A stretch of DNA of 36,862 nt from Chromatiaceae bacterium (GTDB lineage: Bacteria > Pseudomonadota > Gammaproteobacteria > Chromatiales > Chromatiaceae): NCBI GenBank assembly GCA_026984455.1, contig JALSSC010000064.1, positions 2,501 through 39,362 on the forward strand, written 5' to 3'. Under the pieces are notes generated by a model, which saw nothing but the letters and a program-made list of their open reading frames with translations, did no database searches and had not been told where the DNA came from. The stretch's first letter is position 1, and every line of letters starts with the position of its first letter. The position numbers and the translations under genes were made by a program. This document shows, in pieces, positions 1 through 12,300 of this stretch.

Positions 1-2826
<2,826 letters not shown>

Positions 2827-2924
2827 TATAACACCGAAGGGTTTGGGTGTATGTAGTGCGGGTACCCGGGTCTGTGTTGGAATTCACCGAATGAGGGGAG
2901 CCGGGGAACCGGTTCCTGACGAAT

Positions 2925-3043
2925 TGCCTGGCGGCCATAGAGCGCTGGACCCACCTGATCCCATCCCGAACTCAGAAGTGAAACGGCGCATCGCCGATGA
3001 TAGTGTGGGGCCTCCCCATGCGAAAGTAGGTCACTGCCAGGCG
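2925..3043 (+). rRNA. rrf: 5S ribosomal RNA
   Basis: The gene begins TGCCTGGCGGCC and ends CACTGCCAGGC, which pair as helix I. The central CCCGAACTCAGAAGTGAAAC block is the classic 5S loop region. It is about 119 nt long, the usual size, and lies 98 nt after the 23S gene in the standard 23S-5S order. No tRNA is seen in the spacer (2827-2924) or after the 5S gene. Confidence 0.97.
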
Positions 3044-3052
3044 CCTATACCA

Positions 3053-3086
3053 GGCCCTGAGCGGATATATCCGCTCAGGGCCTTTT
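3053..3086 (+). terminator. Rho-independent terminator of the rRNA operon
   Basis: GGCCCTGAGCGG at 3053-3064 pairs perfectly with CCGCTCAGGGCC at 3071-3082 around an ATATAT loop, and is followed by TTTTCTTT. The 12-bp GC-rich stem with a T tract ten bases after the 5S end is a textbook intrinsic terminator. Read on the opposite strand the stem is not followed by a T run, so it should not stop transcription arriving from the - strand genes. Confidence 0.95.
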
Positions 3087-3331
3087 CTTTGCCCGCTTCG
3101 CAGGCCTCGCCGCGGGGGGCTGCGGGACCTGCCCTGCCTGCGCTGGAGATATGCAACCCCCAAGTGGGATGGATGATGTAACCCGGAGCGTGGATGCGTC
3201 TGTTCAGTCCGTCCCTGCGAACGCTGACTTTCGGATGCAGTGGATAAGTTAATCGAGGACCGGTGGGCGGATGTTCGCAAGGTAAATCATGGATTCTCCG
3301 TTCCGATTTCGGTTGCGGTCGATCGTGATCT

Positions 3332-6300
3332 TCAGCTCGCTCGTCGACAGGCACCAGCCAAGACCAAGGATATCGGTCCCACGAAAACTCGCGCCAAGTC
3401 CTGGTCGTCCAGGCCGAGCAGGTTGGGAGATGTAAAGGTCTGCTTGGCCCCCGCATCCCTGAGTCGTTGCTCGGTCGGCGAGTCGGCCAGCAGCGCGCCC
3501 CCGGCCGCCAACCTAGCGATCTCCCGCTCTGTCGGTGTCCCTTCCCAGCCTTGGTCCAGGACCAGCAGCATGCGGGCGCGGAGCGTGGGCCTGGCTGGGT
3601 CGCCAACGCCTTGTTTGACCGCTGCTCTGCCTGGCATGACTAGGCAGTCCGGCGGCTCGGTGTCATTATCGATTCCGGACCAGGGCCAATCGACGACAGC
3701 GGCCCCATACCAAGCGGTCAAGGTATGGGCCAAGCTGTCGATCATTGAGTCCCACCCAGCGGGGGGGGATGGGAATCTGACCATACCGATAGGTCGCTCT
3801 ACGGGCCAGGGACAACTACGCCGAGACATCGGCGGGAAGCGTTTTAGGAAATGGTGGGCGTCCCTTAGGCGGCGGATCTCGTCGAGCAGGGTTAGGTTGC
3901 GGGTGTAATGGGGGTTGATTTCGCGGGGCCGATTGCCGTAGCCGCCGGAGTGGGGATGATAGAGGTGATACAATCGCTGCGCTGGGTCGCGGACGCTCCC
4001 GCATCGGCCAAATAAGCGGGCCTTGTGCCACCAGGCGCCATCTTCGCCGCCCCATCCGCGAAACTCTTCGGGGATGCCACCGTGGCGCAAGAGAAACTCC
4101 CGGCGGACCAGACCGGCGCCGCCGCTGACCATCCCGGCGCGAAATATCTTGACGGGGATGCAGGCGGCGGGCTCCAGTGAACCTTCCATCACCCGTCGGC
4201 TGTCCTCTTGGCCCAGATAACGGATTGAGGAGTAAGGCAAGAGGAAGTCCAACCCTTGGGCGTCTTGCTCCACGATTGCATTGGGAATGAAATCCGGGTT
4301 CGGCAGCAGGTCGTTGTCCAGCCACAGTACGTGGTCGCCCGCCGCCACCGCGGATCCGATATTCAGGGCCCGGGCGCGCTCGAAGACCTCATCCTGATGC
4401 ACGCACAGATAGCGCGCCCCCCACTCGTGTGCCATCTCACGGGCGGTTGGGGCTCGCCCCATGTCCACCAGGATCACCTCGTCCACCCCGTGGCAACCCT
4501 GTAAATGGCGCAGGGTCGCGGCGAGGTGAGGCACCCGCTCACTGCCACCGTGGGGGATCACAACGCTGACCGACCGCCGCGCCCGTGAATGCACCGCGGT
4601 CGGGGCCGAGGCCTTGAGCGGCTCAGCGCACGACTTGTCGACGTGGGGGCTGCGTCGTCGTTTTGGTCTTGCAACCTGTTCCCGGGCGCGCTTCAGCGCC
4701 GGCCACCAGAACCGCTCCCATTGGCGACCGAAGTCCCAGTACCGTTCGACCCAGGCGCGATTTTCCTTGCCGTCAGCCCCAAGGCGCTCGCTGCCGGATG
4801 CGATCAAGGTTTCGAGCACGGACTCCAGATCTTTTAAGCCGGCGTGTACGAAAGGCAGCCGGGGCGGGTCCTCGGCGCAATGGCGCAGCAGGTCTTCGAC
4901 GCCAGGCAATAATCCTACCCCGTTGACCACCACGCAGCCAGTCGCCAGGGCCTCCAGACTGTTGCGGTGGTAGCTCCCGGTCACACACTCGTCGATATGG
5001 ATGTGGGTCCCACGCTTCATGGCCAGGGATTGTTCGTGAGATACCTGCTGTTCGCGGATACATTGCAGCGCCAGGGGGTAACGCTCGGCCAGCGCATCCA
5101 ACACCTGCAGCGTGGTTACGTAGCCTTTGCTGTGCCAGTAGAGACGGTGTCCCCGTGGATAGGCTTCGTGCTTACCCGAAGGGGTGTAGGAGATCCCGAT
5201 TCGGTCGCCCTTGAACCCCGGGCGAAATGGTTCCTCCCACAGCGGTAGCGGGTTCGGCACCGGTTGCCAGTGCTTGAATTCGGGCAAGGTCGCTTGGTAC
5301 TGTCCCACCACCAGTCCCGGCAGACCCCGATCCACGAAGCCCTGGTCTACGTTCCACATGTAGTTGTGCGCCAGGGTGACGATTGCCTTGCCAGCCAAGC
5401 AGGCGCGGTGCTCGGGGGCGACCTTGCCGTTATGGACGATCACCGCGTCCGCCTCGGCCAATACCTGCTCGGCTTGCCCGGGGTCTCGCTCCCATTCGAT
5501 GTCCCCGTGAAAGACGACACCGTTGCCGTAGTCGCTGCGTGCCCACACGCAGCGGGCGCGGTGGGGGGTCTTGGCGTTGATGCAACGGGCCAGGATGGGC
5601 GGCACACCGGCGACGGGGGTAGTGGCGTAAGAGACGATACGTAATGGCTCGCTCGTGGATTGAGGCGTCGATTCGCGGCCGGAAGGGGGGGCGCACTGCT
5701 TTACGAACTCCTTCGGTGACAGCTTGGGAAAGGCGGTCAATCGGCTGATCGGACTTAGGTTGAACACCTCGATGCCGGCTTCGCGCAGGGCTTGGTAGAG
5801 CCGCAGGTATTGCCTATCGATGGTTGCGAGTTGTTTGTTCAGGGGGTGTTCGCCACTCGCGGCAAAGAAGTGGTCGGAGGTAAAATCCACTCCGATCAGT
5901 CCGATTCGCGAGGCCCCCATATGGGCGGCTAGGCAGAGGGCTACATAAGGGGAGTTCTGGCTGTAGTGCAGCCGGTTCGGATCATCGAAGTCGGTGCCGC
6001 CAAAGCGGCCGAGGTTGAAGCGCACCACCGGTGGGCGTACCGGACCCAAGTCGAGTTGAGTAAACAGCGTGTGTGCCCGGGACTCGGCGACGAAGCAGAA
6101 CCGGTCGTCCTTGAACTGGCTGCGAGGGTTCACGACCACCAGATAATCGGGATCGAAGCAGCGCCCTACGTCGTTGACCCCGATGCTCGGGCAAACGGCG
6201 GGGTCGAACCAATCTTTCAGATTGGTCAGAGAGCGCCCGCAGCCACAGACCAGCATCGACTCGCCGCGGTGCCGGCCTCGGAACCATGCGAAGTCCTGCG

Positions 6301-7897
6301 TCTCGCGCTGTGGCGCGGGGCGGTCCCGGGGAACGGCTGCCGGTGGGACGTGCGGTCGTGGTTCCGGTGGCTGTTTTTCGACCGTGGGCGGGGGCGGTGC
6401 AGCCGTGCGCGGTGGTGCGTCTGTTCTGGAGAGCCGTTGTAGCAAGATCAGGGATTCGACCTGTTGCAGCTTGCGGTAATCACCGCTTTCCAGAAGTTCG
6501 TCGACCAAGATGCGTACCCCTGGAAAGTACTCCGCATAGTCGTGGAAGGCGACGTAGCTTCCCTGGCGCAGACAGGGCTCGAAGTGGAAAAAGTCTCCGG
6601 CAACGCTGGCATAGTCGTGCAGGTGATCGATAAATAGCAGGTCGATGGGTTGGTCCCAAGTCACCTCTAGGGCGTACTTGGCGATTACCTGGACCCGCTC
6701 GGTCAGGCCTGCGTCCGCCAAGGTACGGCGTAGTTTGTCCAGACTGGGGGGCTTGATCAGCAGCTCGCCGTCCGCTTCCCCGAGACGGCCATCATGGGGG
6801 TCCACCGCCACCAGTCGCGCCGCCGGGGCCAACGTACGCATGACGCTGCCCAACACCAGGGTGGAACGACCGCAATAACTGCCGACCTCCAACGCAATCC
6901 TCAACGGTGGCGACTGTCGGCAGAGTTGGGCGGTGGCGGCCATCAGCAGGTCTGCCTCCGCTTCCGAGAGCCAGCCTTCCACGCCCCGCATTCGGTCCAG
7001 GATCGGCCGGGTCAACAAGAGTGGGGGCGGCGCAGGTATCGTCTCCGCCCGGCTCCCCTTGGTCGAGTCGGTGCGGTAACCTCCGTACCGTGCCCGCACC
7101 CGGGCGCGAACCGGATGGTTCCAGCGGCGCGGCACCGGATGCATCCAATAGGCCTTGGGATGCGCGAGGGCGGTCTCCACCTGCTCGGGGGAGTAGTCGG
7201 TGCGAAACCTGACCCAATCCCCGCAACAGGGATTCCTCTCGACCCGATGGCCGAGCAGGGCGGTGAGGGTCGGCAGGATCACCTCCTCGGTGGCCCATAT
7301 CTTGGAACGGGCAAGCAACTCTCTCAGGTGGGTGTCGGTATCGAACAGGTGTACCAAGTCCCGGGCCGCCGCGGCAGTGAACACCGTCGAAGGCCAGAAG
7401 GTCCAGTGGACGAATTTTCCTTCGCCGCCCTCGAAACGGCGTAGGAAGGGGCGCCACAGGTCGACCTCGCGCCAAGCAACCTTGACCGGTGCCACTTCGC
7501 TGTCCGGACCTTGGGGTGCCGCCAAACTGCTGAGCAATCCGATCCCCTCGCGCCGCCGCAAGAATTGCTCCAGATAGGCCGAATAACCGGGACGCAGGGC
7601 AATCTGGTCGGAATCGACGATGGTCAGGGTATCGAACGGCAACTCGGCGAGACAAAAGCGCATAGAGTCCAAGGCGAAACCATGCAGTTCACCCCAGGCC
7701 ATGGGCCGGGGATGAGGATGTAGGACCGTGTCCAGGCGTTCGAACGGGTAACGCCGCAACAGGCCCGCGTCCTCGCTACCGTCGTACAGCAGCACGGCGG
7801 AATCCGGGTCCAGACGGCGTAGATTGCGCACCAGGTCCACGACGCAATCCAGGCGTTCATGGACCAGACAGGCGAAGACGTTACGCAGTGTAGGCAT
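3332..7897 (-). CDS. Multidomain glycosyltransferase/methyltransferase/DUF115-like protein
   Basis: A protein of about 1521 residues built from several sugar-modifying domains. Residues 5-275 look like a GT-A type glycosyltransferase with a DxD-like VDSD at 94-97. Residues 300-490 are a class I SAM-dependent methyltransferase (EVGSYCGRST at 337-346, DPHDG at 366-370, FIDHLHDY at 422-429). A Pro-rich linker (495-530) leads to a DUF115/MAF-like domain at 545-720 (CGCGRSL, GLIGVDF). Residues 750-1060 resemble a GT-B family-4-like transferase (SYHRNSLEALATG at 975-987). Residues 1108-1350 are a GT2 domain with DND at 1194-1196 and the acceptor-site motif GWGGEDGAWW. The last 160 residues are not recognised. 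ATG at 7897 is preferred because the protein then opens with the strand of the first GT domain; an in-frame ATG at 7933 is possible and neither has a clear ribosome site. MAF/DUF115 proteins glycosylate flagellins, so a surface or secreted protein is a plausible acceptor; that role is inference. Confidence 0.8.
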   Translation of the reverse strand: MPTLRNVFACLVHERLDCVVDLVRNLRRLDPDSAVLLYDGSEDAGLLRRYPFERLDTVLHPHPRPMAWGELHGFALDSMRFCLAELPFDTLTIVDSDQIALRPGYSAYLEQFLRRREGIGLLSSLAAPQGPDSEVAPVKVAWREVDLWRPFLRRFEGGEGKFVHWTFWPSTVFTAAAARDLVHLFDTDTHLRELLARSKIWATEEVILPTLTALLGHRVERNPCCGDWVRFRTDYSPEQVETALAHPKAYWMHPVPRRWNHPVRARVRARYGGYRTDSTKGSRAETIPAPPPLLLTRPILDRMRGVEGWLSEAEADLLMAATAQLCRQSPPLRIALEVGSYCGRSTLVLGSVMRTLAPAARLVAVDPHDGRLGEADGELLIKPPSLDKLRRTLADAGLTERVQVIAKYALEVTWDQPIDLLFIDHLHDYASVAGDFFHFEPCLRQGSYVAFHDYAEYFPGVRILVDELLESGDYRKLQQVESLILLQRLSRTDAPPRTAAPPPPTVEKQPPEPRPHVPPAAVPRDRPAPQRETQDFAWFRGRHRGESMLVCGCGRSLTNLKDWFDPAVCPSIGVNDVGRCFDPDYLVVVNPRSQFKDDRFCFVAESRAHTLFTQLDLGPVRPPVVRFNLGRFGGTDFDDPNRLHYSQNSPYVALCLAAHMGASRIGLIGVDFTSDHFFAASGEHPLNKQLATIDRQYLRLYQALREAGIEVFNLSPISRLTAFPKLSPKEFVKQCAPPSGRESTPQSTSEPLRIVSYATTPVAGVPPILARCINAKTPHRARCVWARSDYGNGVVFHGDIEWERDPGQAEQVLAEADAVIVHNGKVAPEHRACLAGKAIVTLAHNYMWNVDQGFVDRGLPGLVVGQYQATLPEFKHWQPVPNPLPLWEEPFRPGFKGDRIGISYTPSGKHEAYPRGHRLYWHSKGYVTTLQVLDALAERYPLALQCIREQQVSHEQSLAMKRGTHIHIDECVTGSYHRNSLEALATGCVVVNGVGLLPGVEDLLRHCAEDPPRLPFVHAGLKDLESVLETLIASGSERLGADGKENRAWVERYWDFGRQWERFWWPALKRAREQVARPKRRRSPHVDKSCAEPLKASAPTAVHSRARRSVSVVIPHGGSERVPHLAATLRHLQGCHGVDEVILVDMGRAPTAREMAHEWGARYLCVHQDEVFERARALNIGSAVAAGDHVLWLDNDLLPNPDFIPNAIVEQDAQGLDFLLPYSSIRYLGQEDSRRVMEGSLEPAACIPVKIFRAGMVSGGAGLVRREFLLRHGGIPEEFRGWGGEDGAWWHKARLFGRCGSVRDPAQRLYHLYHPHSGGYGNRPREINPHYTRNLTLLDEIRRLRDAHHFLKRFPPMSRRSCPWPVERPIGMVRFPSPPAGWDSMIDSLAHTLTAWYGAAVVDWPWSGIDNDTEPPDCLVMPGRAAVKQGVGDPARPTLRARMLLVLDQGWEGTPTEREIARLAAGGALLADSPTEQRLRDAGAKQTFTSPNLLGLDDQDLARVFVGPISLVLAGACRRAS

Positions 7898-8339
7898 GGA
7901 TGTAGAGCCACATACTGTATACCCGGCGCACATGATTATGTCGTACTTCGAGGGTATTCCTCGTGCTCCTGGGCAAGGCGCGGAAGCGAGTCATAGCGGG
8001 GACTATGGCGAGCTTGCGCAACACGGCCAAGGGGCGCCCGCAGTAGTGGAATATTGACGTGGGACGGGTATGCCCTGTGCCGGATTTCGGTCTCCGGAAA
8101 AGGTGCGTCGGAGCGCTTGACTGTGTTGCCACGTCTCGTTTCGTTGGTCATGGAGATGCGCCGTCCCTCTTGCCAGGATTCGCTGCTTCTCACCCCACCT
8201 GTCTCAGCTTCTTCAAGGCCATCGGGCTGCCTGTACGATCGAGTGCAGTGTAACCACGGGCGGTGATCAACTCTCAACGAGCGCCTTGACGCCCGGATGA
8301 TAATCTGCGTAATTGCGGAGGGCCGCATACTATCCCATA
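7898..8339. other. 442-bp gap without a convincing gene
   Basis: This is the only stretch longer than 120 bp between - strand genes, so it probably separates the injection-system operon from the multidomain glycosyltransferase gene and may carry the promoter of the latter. On the - strand a weak candidate is TTGAGA about 19 bp before TACACT (near 8240-8275), poorly spaced and not trusted. A 71-codon frame beginning at ATG 8151 and ending at 7936 has no Shine-Dalgarno at a normal distance and no recognisable motif. No hairpin followed by a T run was seen after the TPR gene. Confidence 0.5.
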
Positions 8340-9359
8340 TCAAAGGCCCTTGGCCGCCAGGTATTCCCGAGACCGAGCCCCGGTCTCGTCGTCCCCTTGC
8401 GCAAGCCCTTGCAGGAGGGTCGCGGCTTCGTTCCCGCACCCCGTTTGGTCCAGGGCCAGGGCCCGGTAATACAGGGCGCGACGGTTGTCCGCCTCGCGCT
8501 CCAACAGGGCGTCGAGCCGTTCCAGGGCCTGCAGAAAATGTCCCCCGCCGATCTCCAGCACGGCGAGATCGAGCAGGCTGGGTGCATGCTCTGGGTCGAG
8601 ACTCAGGGCCTTCCGTAACTGCTGCCGTGCCTCGTCGTGGTCGCCCATCGCCACCGCTACCAGCGCTATTTGATGGCGTATGCCCGGGTCTTTCGGCGCC
8701 AGCAGCGCGGCCCGCTCCAGGGCCTCTCGCGCCGAGCCTAGGTCTTGGCGCATAAACAGCACGCTGCCCAGTGTTGCCCAGGCCGGGGCGGACTCCGGCG
8801 CCGACCGTACCGCCTGCCTGAGCAGGGTCAGCGCCTCTGGTAAACGCCCACGGGCGGCGACTACCTTGGCCAGTTCGGTCGGAAAGCGGGCCTCGTCGGG
8901 CCGCGCCTCTGCGGCACTGCGCCAAGCCCGCTCCGCGCTCTCCAGGTCGCCGACCGCCAGCCGCAGCCGCGCCAAGCCGTCCCATGCCTGGGCGTTCTCC
9001 GGGTCCAGTTCCGTGGCTTTCTCCAATGCCTCCAGGGCGGAGGCATAGTCTCCCCGCAGGGCACGCACATTGCCCAGGTTGGTCCAGGCCATGCTTCGCC
9101 CCGGGTCGATCTCCAGGGCCTTGCGCAAATGCCCCATCGCGTCCTTCAAACGTCCCTCTTGCGCAAGCAGGAAACCCAGATTGTTGTGCGCCGTTGCGTT
9201 GTTTGGGTCCACCTCCAGGGCACGCAGGTACTCCCGCTTGGCCCCGTCCAAGTCGCCTTCCAGGTGCAGGCGTGCGCCCCGGTTGTTGTACTCCAATGCG
9301 CCTCTCGCTCGGCGGTCGGTGGCCAAGCCTTCGCTCAGAACCTGTTTGGGGGTGTTCAC
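8340..9359 (-). CDS. TPR-repeat protein
   Basis: About 339 residues, almost entirely nine tandem 34-residue tetratricopeptide repeats, each with the W/N-LG-Y-G-A---L-P pattern (for example NNLGFLLAQEGRLKDAMGHL). TPR arrays form superhelical scaffolds that bind peptides or partner proteins; no catalytic domain, signal peptide or membrane segment is seen. The chosen start is GTG at 9359, ten bases after the end of the DUF4157 gene, with only a weak GAGA upstream. An in-frame ATG at 9440 would overlap that gene by 71 bp and add 27 residues, which look like antisense-frame sequence, so I prefer the later start. As the last gene of the block it could be a chaperone or adaptor for the preceding large protein; this is inference from position only. 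Confidence 0.85.
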   Translation of the reverse strand: MNTPKQVLSEGLATDRRARGALEYNNRGARLHLEGDLDGAKREYLRALEVDPNNATAHNNLGFLLAQEGRLKDAMGHLRKALEIDPGRSMAWTNLGNVRALRGDYASALEALEKATELDPENAQAWDGLARLRLAVGDLESAERAWRSAAEARPDEARFPTELAKVVAARGRLPEALTLLRQAVRSAPESAPAWATLGSVLFMRQDLGSAREALERAALLAPKDPGIRHQIALVAVAMGDHDEARQQLRKALSLDPEHAPSLLDLAVLEIGGGHFLQALERLDALLEREADNRRALYYRALALDQTGCGNEAATLLQGLAQGDDETGARSREYLAAKGL

Positions 9360-9369
9360 GTCGATGTTC

Positions 9370-12300
9370 TCAGGCAATGCGCTTGACCAAGTCGGACAGC
9401 AGTTGTTTGGGTTTGATGTCGGGGGTCTGGAACTTGACATTGCTCAGGGACAGGTCGATGGGTTTGCCCTGCTCATAATGCACCGGGAACTCGACTCCAA
9501 AGGGTAGTCCCGAGCCGTACTCGAATCCGGCCAGCCGCCAACGTTTTTCGTATAACTCGATGGTCTTTACCCACAGGTCGGCCTCTACCAATACAAAGCC
9601 GGTCACGTCGAATTTGAACTTAGGCTCCACCGAGACCTTGGCATGGGCGTCCAACACCAGGCCATTCGAGGGAGTCCAGTCCACATGGACGCCAGTATCG
9701 AAGGCCCCCTCCAGACCCAGTTGTCCTCCGATTTCGATCGCCGCCTGGGCGCTGACGATAGGGATGCCCGCCCCGAGTCCACCGCGCACGAACATCCTCA
9801 GGCCGGCGTGGGCCGGTACATGGAGCTTCACATCCCCTCGTACCCGGGTCTGTTCCTCGTGGGCAGGGTTGTAGTCCACCCGCAGCTTGCCCTGCAATTG
9901 CCCCGGGCCGATACCGGCGCTCAGGTCCAGTCCGCCGCTGATATTGGCAAAGATACCGATACGCTGTCCGGCCACCGCCACACCGACGATGGGGATGTCG
10001 ATGCCGATCTTGAAGAGGTTCTTTTCGAGCTTCTTTTCCGGGAACAGCTCTACCGTTCCCGGCAGGCCGATCTCGCCGACCACCTCGATCTCGCCGTTGG
10101 GGGTGAGCCTTACCCCCGCGGTACCTTCCAGCCAGGGGGTCAGTCTGAGGGTCAGGGAACCTCCCCCATAGAGAGTGATGACGTCGCCCCCTTCCGCTGG
10201 TTTGCCTCGGGGTTTACCGTCGGCGATGGGACGATTGGTGGCGCCGGCCGTCAGCGAGCCCTTCAGCCGCCCCTTCTCGTAGCCCGCGGTCACTACCGCG
10301 TCGAAGGCGCCGTCGTCGTAGGTCACGGTCAGTTCGCTGCTGATGCCTGGGATCTTTGGTGTCGCCTTGCCGGTCGCCTTGACCATGTAACGGTCTTGGT
10401 CAGGCCGTTTGATCACCTGGGCCTGGATCGAGCCACCGGCGATGCCGGGGATGTCCTTCTTCAACTGCAGGGTGCCGCCGATCATGAGTCCCTGCGCACT
10501 GCTGTAGCTCATGCTCATGTCACCCTGTTCGACGGCGGGGATATCGGGCTTGATTGAACCCTCGGCGCTGATCGTGCCGTCGTCGAAGCTTGCCTCGATG
10601 TTCCCGGACTTGACACCCCTGACCGTACCGGGGCGAATACCGATTTTTCCGCTGCCGGCGAATCTTCCACCCGCATAGCTCACCCTGACTTCGGCCGGCT
10701 TGAACAGCTTGGCATCGAAGTCGATGCTGCCCCAGAGTTCCAGGTCTCCGCCCTTGCCGATACGGCCGCCGATGCTGCCGGTTCCGAGTCGAGGTATATT
10801 CAGATCGACTTGACCGCCGACCTCGAGTCCGTTCGGGCGAAACAAGACGGTGAGACTGGCCTCCGTGACCTGTATGGGGCCCGGGAAACTGAAATCGGAC
10901 TTCGTGAAGGTCTTTTCTAGGGCAACTCCATCGCCGTCGATTACGACGTCGATGTCGAGTTTCTTGAAGAACGGCTGCGATGGGGACAGCTTGCCTCGCG
11001 CAATGAGGCCCCGGCTCTCGTCGAAGTCGATTTGTTGAAACTCTACCGTGCTTAATGCATACAGCTCGGCATAGCGCATCGACTGGAGAATGCCGCCCTT
11101 ATCCATACGGCAGGTATAGGGGAACTCTCCGAGGCCCATCAATGGTAGGCTGATCTGTTTGGGAACGACCTGCTTCTTTCTCTTTTTCTTGGAGGTCGGC
11201 CACATCCCGGTAATCGCCCCGCTCTTTGCCTCTTCGTCGTATGTGATCGACGGCCTGTCCAGGCCTTTGAATCCTAGCCTTTGCCAATCCACCCTGCCTT
11301 TTGGCGCCTTTTTTTCCGCATCCCAGGAGATCTCCTTGGGAACCCCGCCGCTGGTGAGGGGATAAATGATCAGGCGAGTGGGCTGCCCCAGCAGCTTCTT
11401 TTGCGCCACCTGCGCCGCAGTCAGGGCGGGCGTAATCGCATCGAGTGGTTTTTCCACGCCCTCCACGTCTTCCTTTTCCCACTTGGCGTCCTTTCCCTCC
11501 GGGTCCATCTTGGGGTTTGGGGCAATGGTTTTGTAGGTGATCGTGTATTGGGACTTGAGTGCACTTATCTCCGCTCTGCTGGGCTTCTTGTTTAGTGACT
11601 TGAATGGTCCTTTCCCCGCGTGGGGTTTCACTGCCGCCCTGATGGAGTTGCGAATGTTGGCCACAATCCTGGAACCGGAGGAACGATTGCTGCTTGCGTC
11701 CAAGAGCATCATGTTGGCTATGGTATTGGTTCCACCCAGTTGCAACTCTTCCTTATGGTCGACGTCCATGGCCCTGGGCTGTCCTTTCGCATCCCAGCGT
11801 GGAATGACGAACTCGCTCTTCAACTCCTCGGGGGTGCCGATTAGATAGCTGGCATGTTGCCGCCGGGACTTGCCTCGGCGTTTGATCTGTCCCCCTTTCA
11901 ACGGGAGGAATACGAGTTTGCTGTCCGTTTGCGCCGGATCATCGGCGACATCCGTATCCTGTTTTCCAGGTTTGGCCTTGCGAATACCGGGCAGCGCCTT
12001 GAGTTTTTCCTTGGCCGTGGGCTCGGCGCCGGGGGCGACGTTTTTCTTCCAGATCGCACGTTGGTCCTCGGCCCCCGCGGGTCGCTCGGTCCCGCCTTTT
12101 GTGATGGTTACCATGGCCTCCGAGCGAAGGTACTGGAATTTGAAGGCCGGTATCTCCAGTTTGGGCAACAACATCTGCTTGTTCTTCACATCGATGGTGC
12201 CGGCCGGTGACTCCAGGACCTTGGCACCGTCGCTGTTGGCCGCGGCAGGGGATCCCTCAGCCTTTTGCAGCATCCTCCGTACTCCCCCTGCTTGCTGTAC

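Noticed and set aside
3053..3086. Bidirectional terminator
   Set aside because: On the - strand the stem is followed by CCTGGT rather than a T run, so only the + strand is stopped.
7936..8985. A 349-codon - strand frame
   Set aside because: Most of it is another frame of the TPR gene with a Gly/Arg-rich composition; the part beyond the TPR gene (ATG 8151) lacks a ribosome site at a normal distance.
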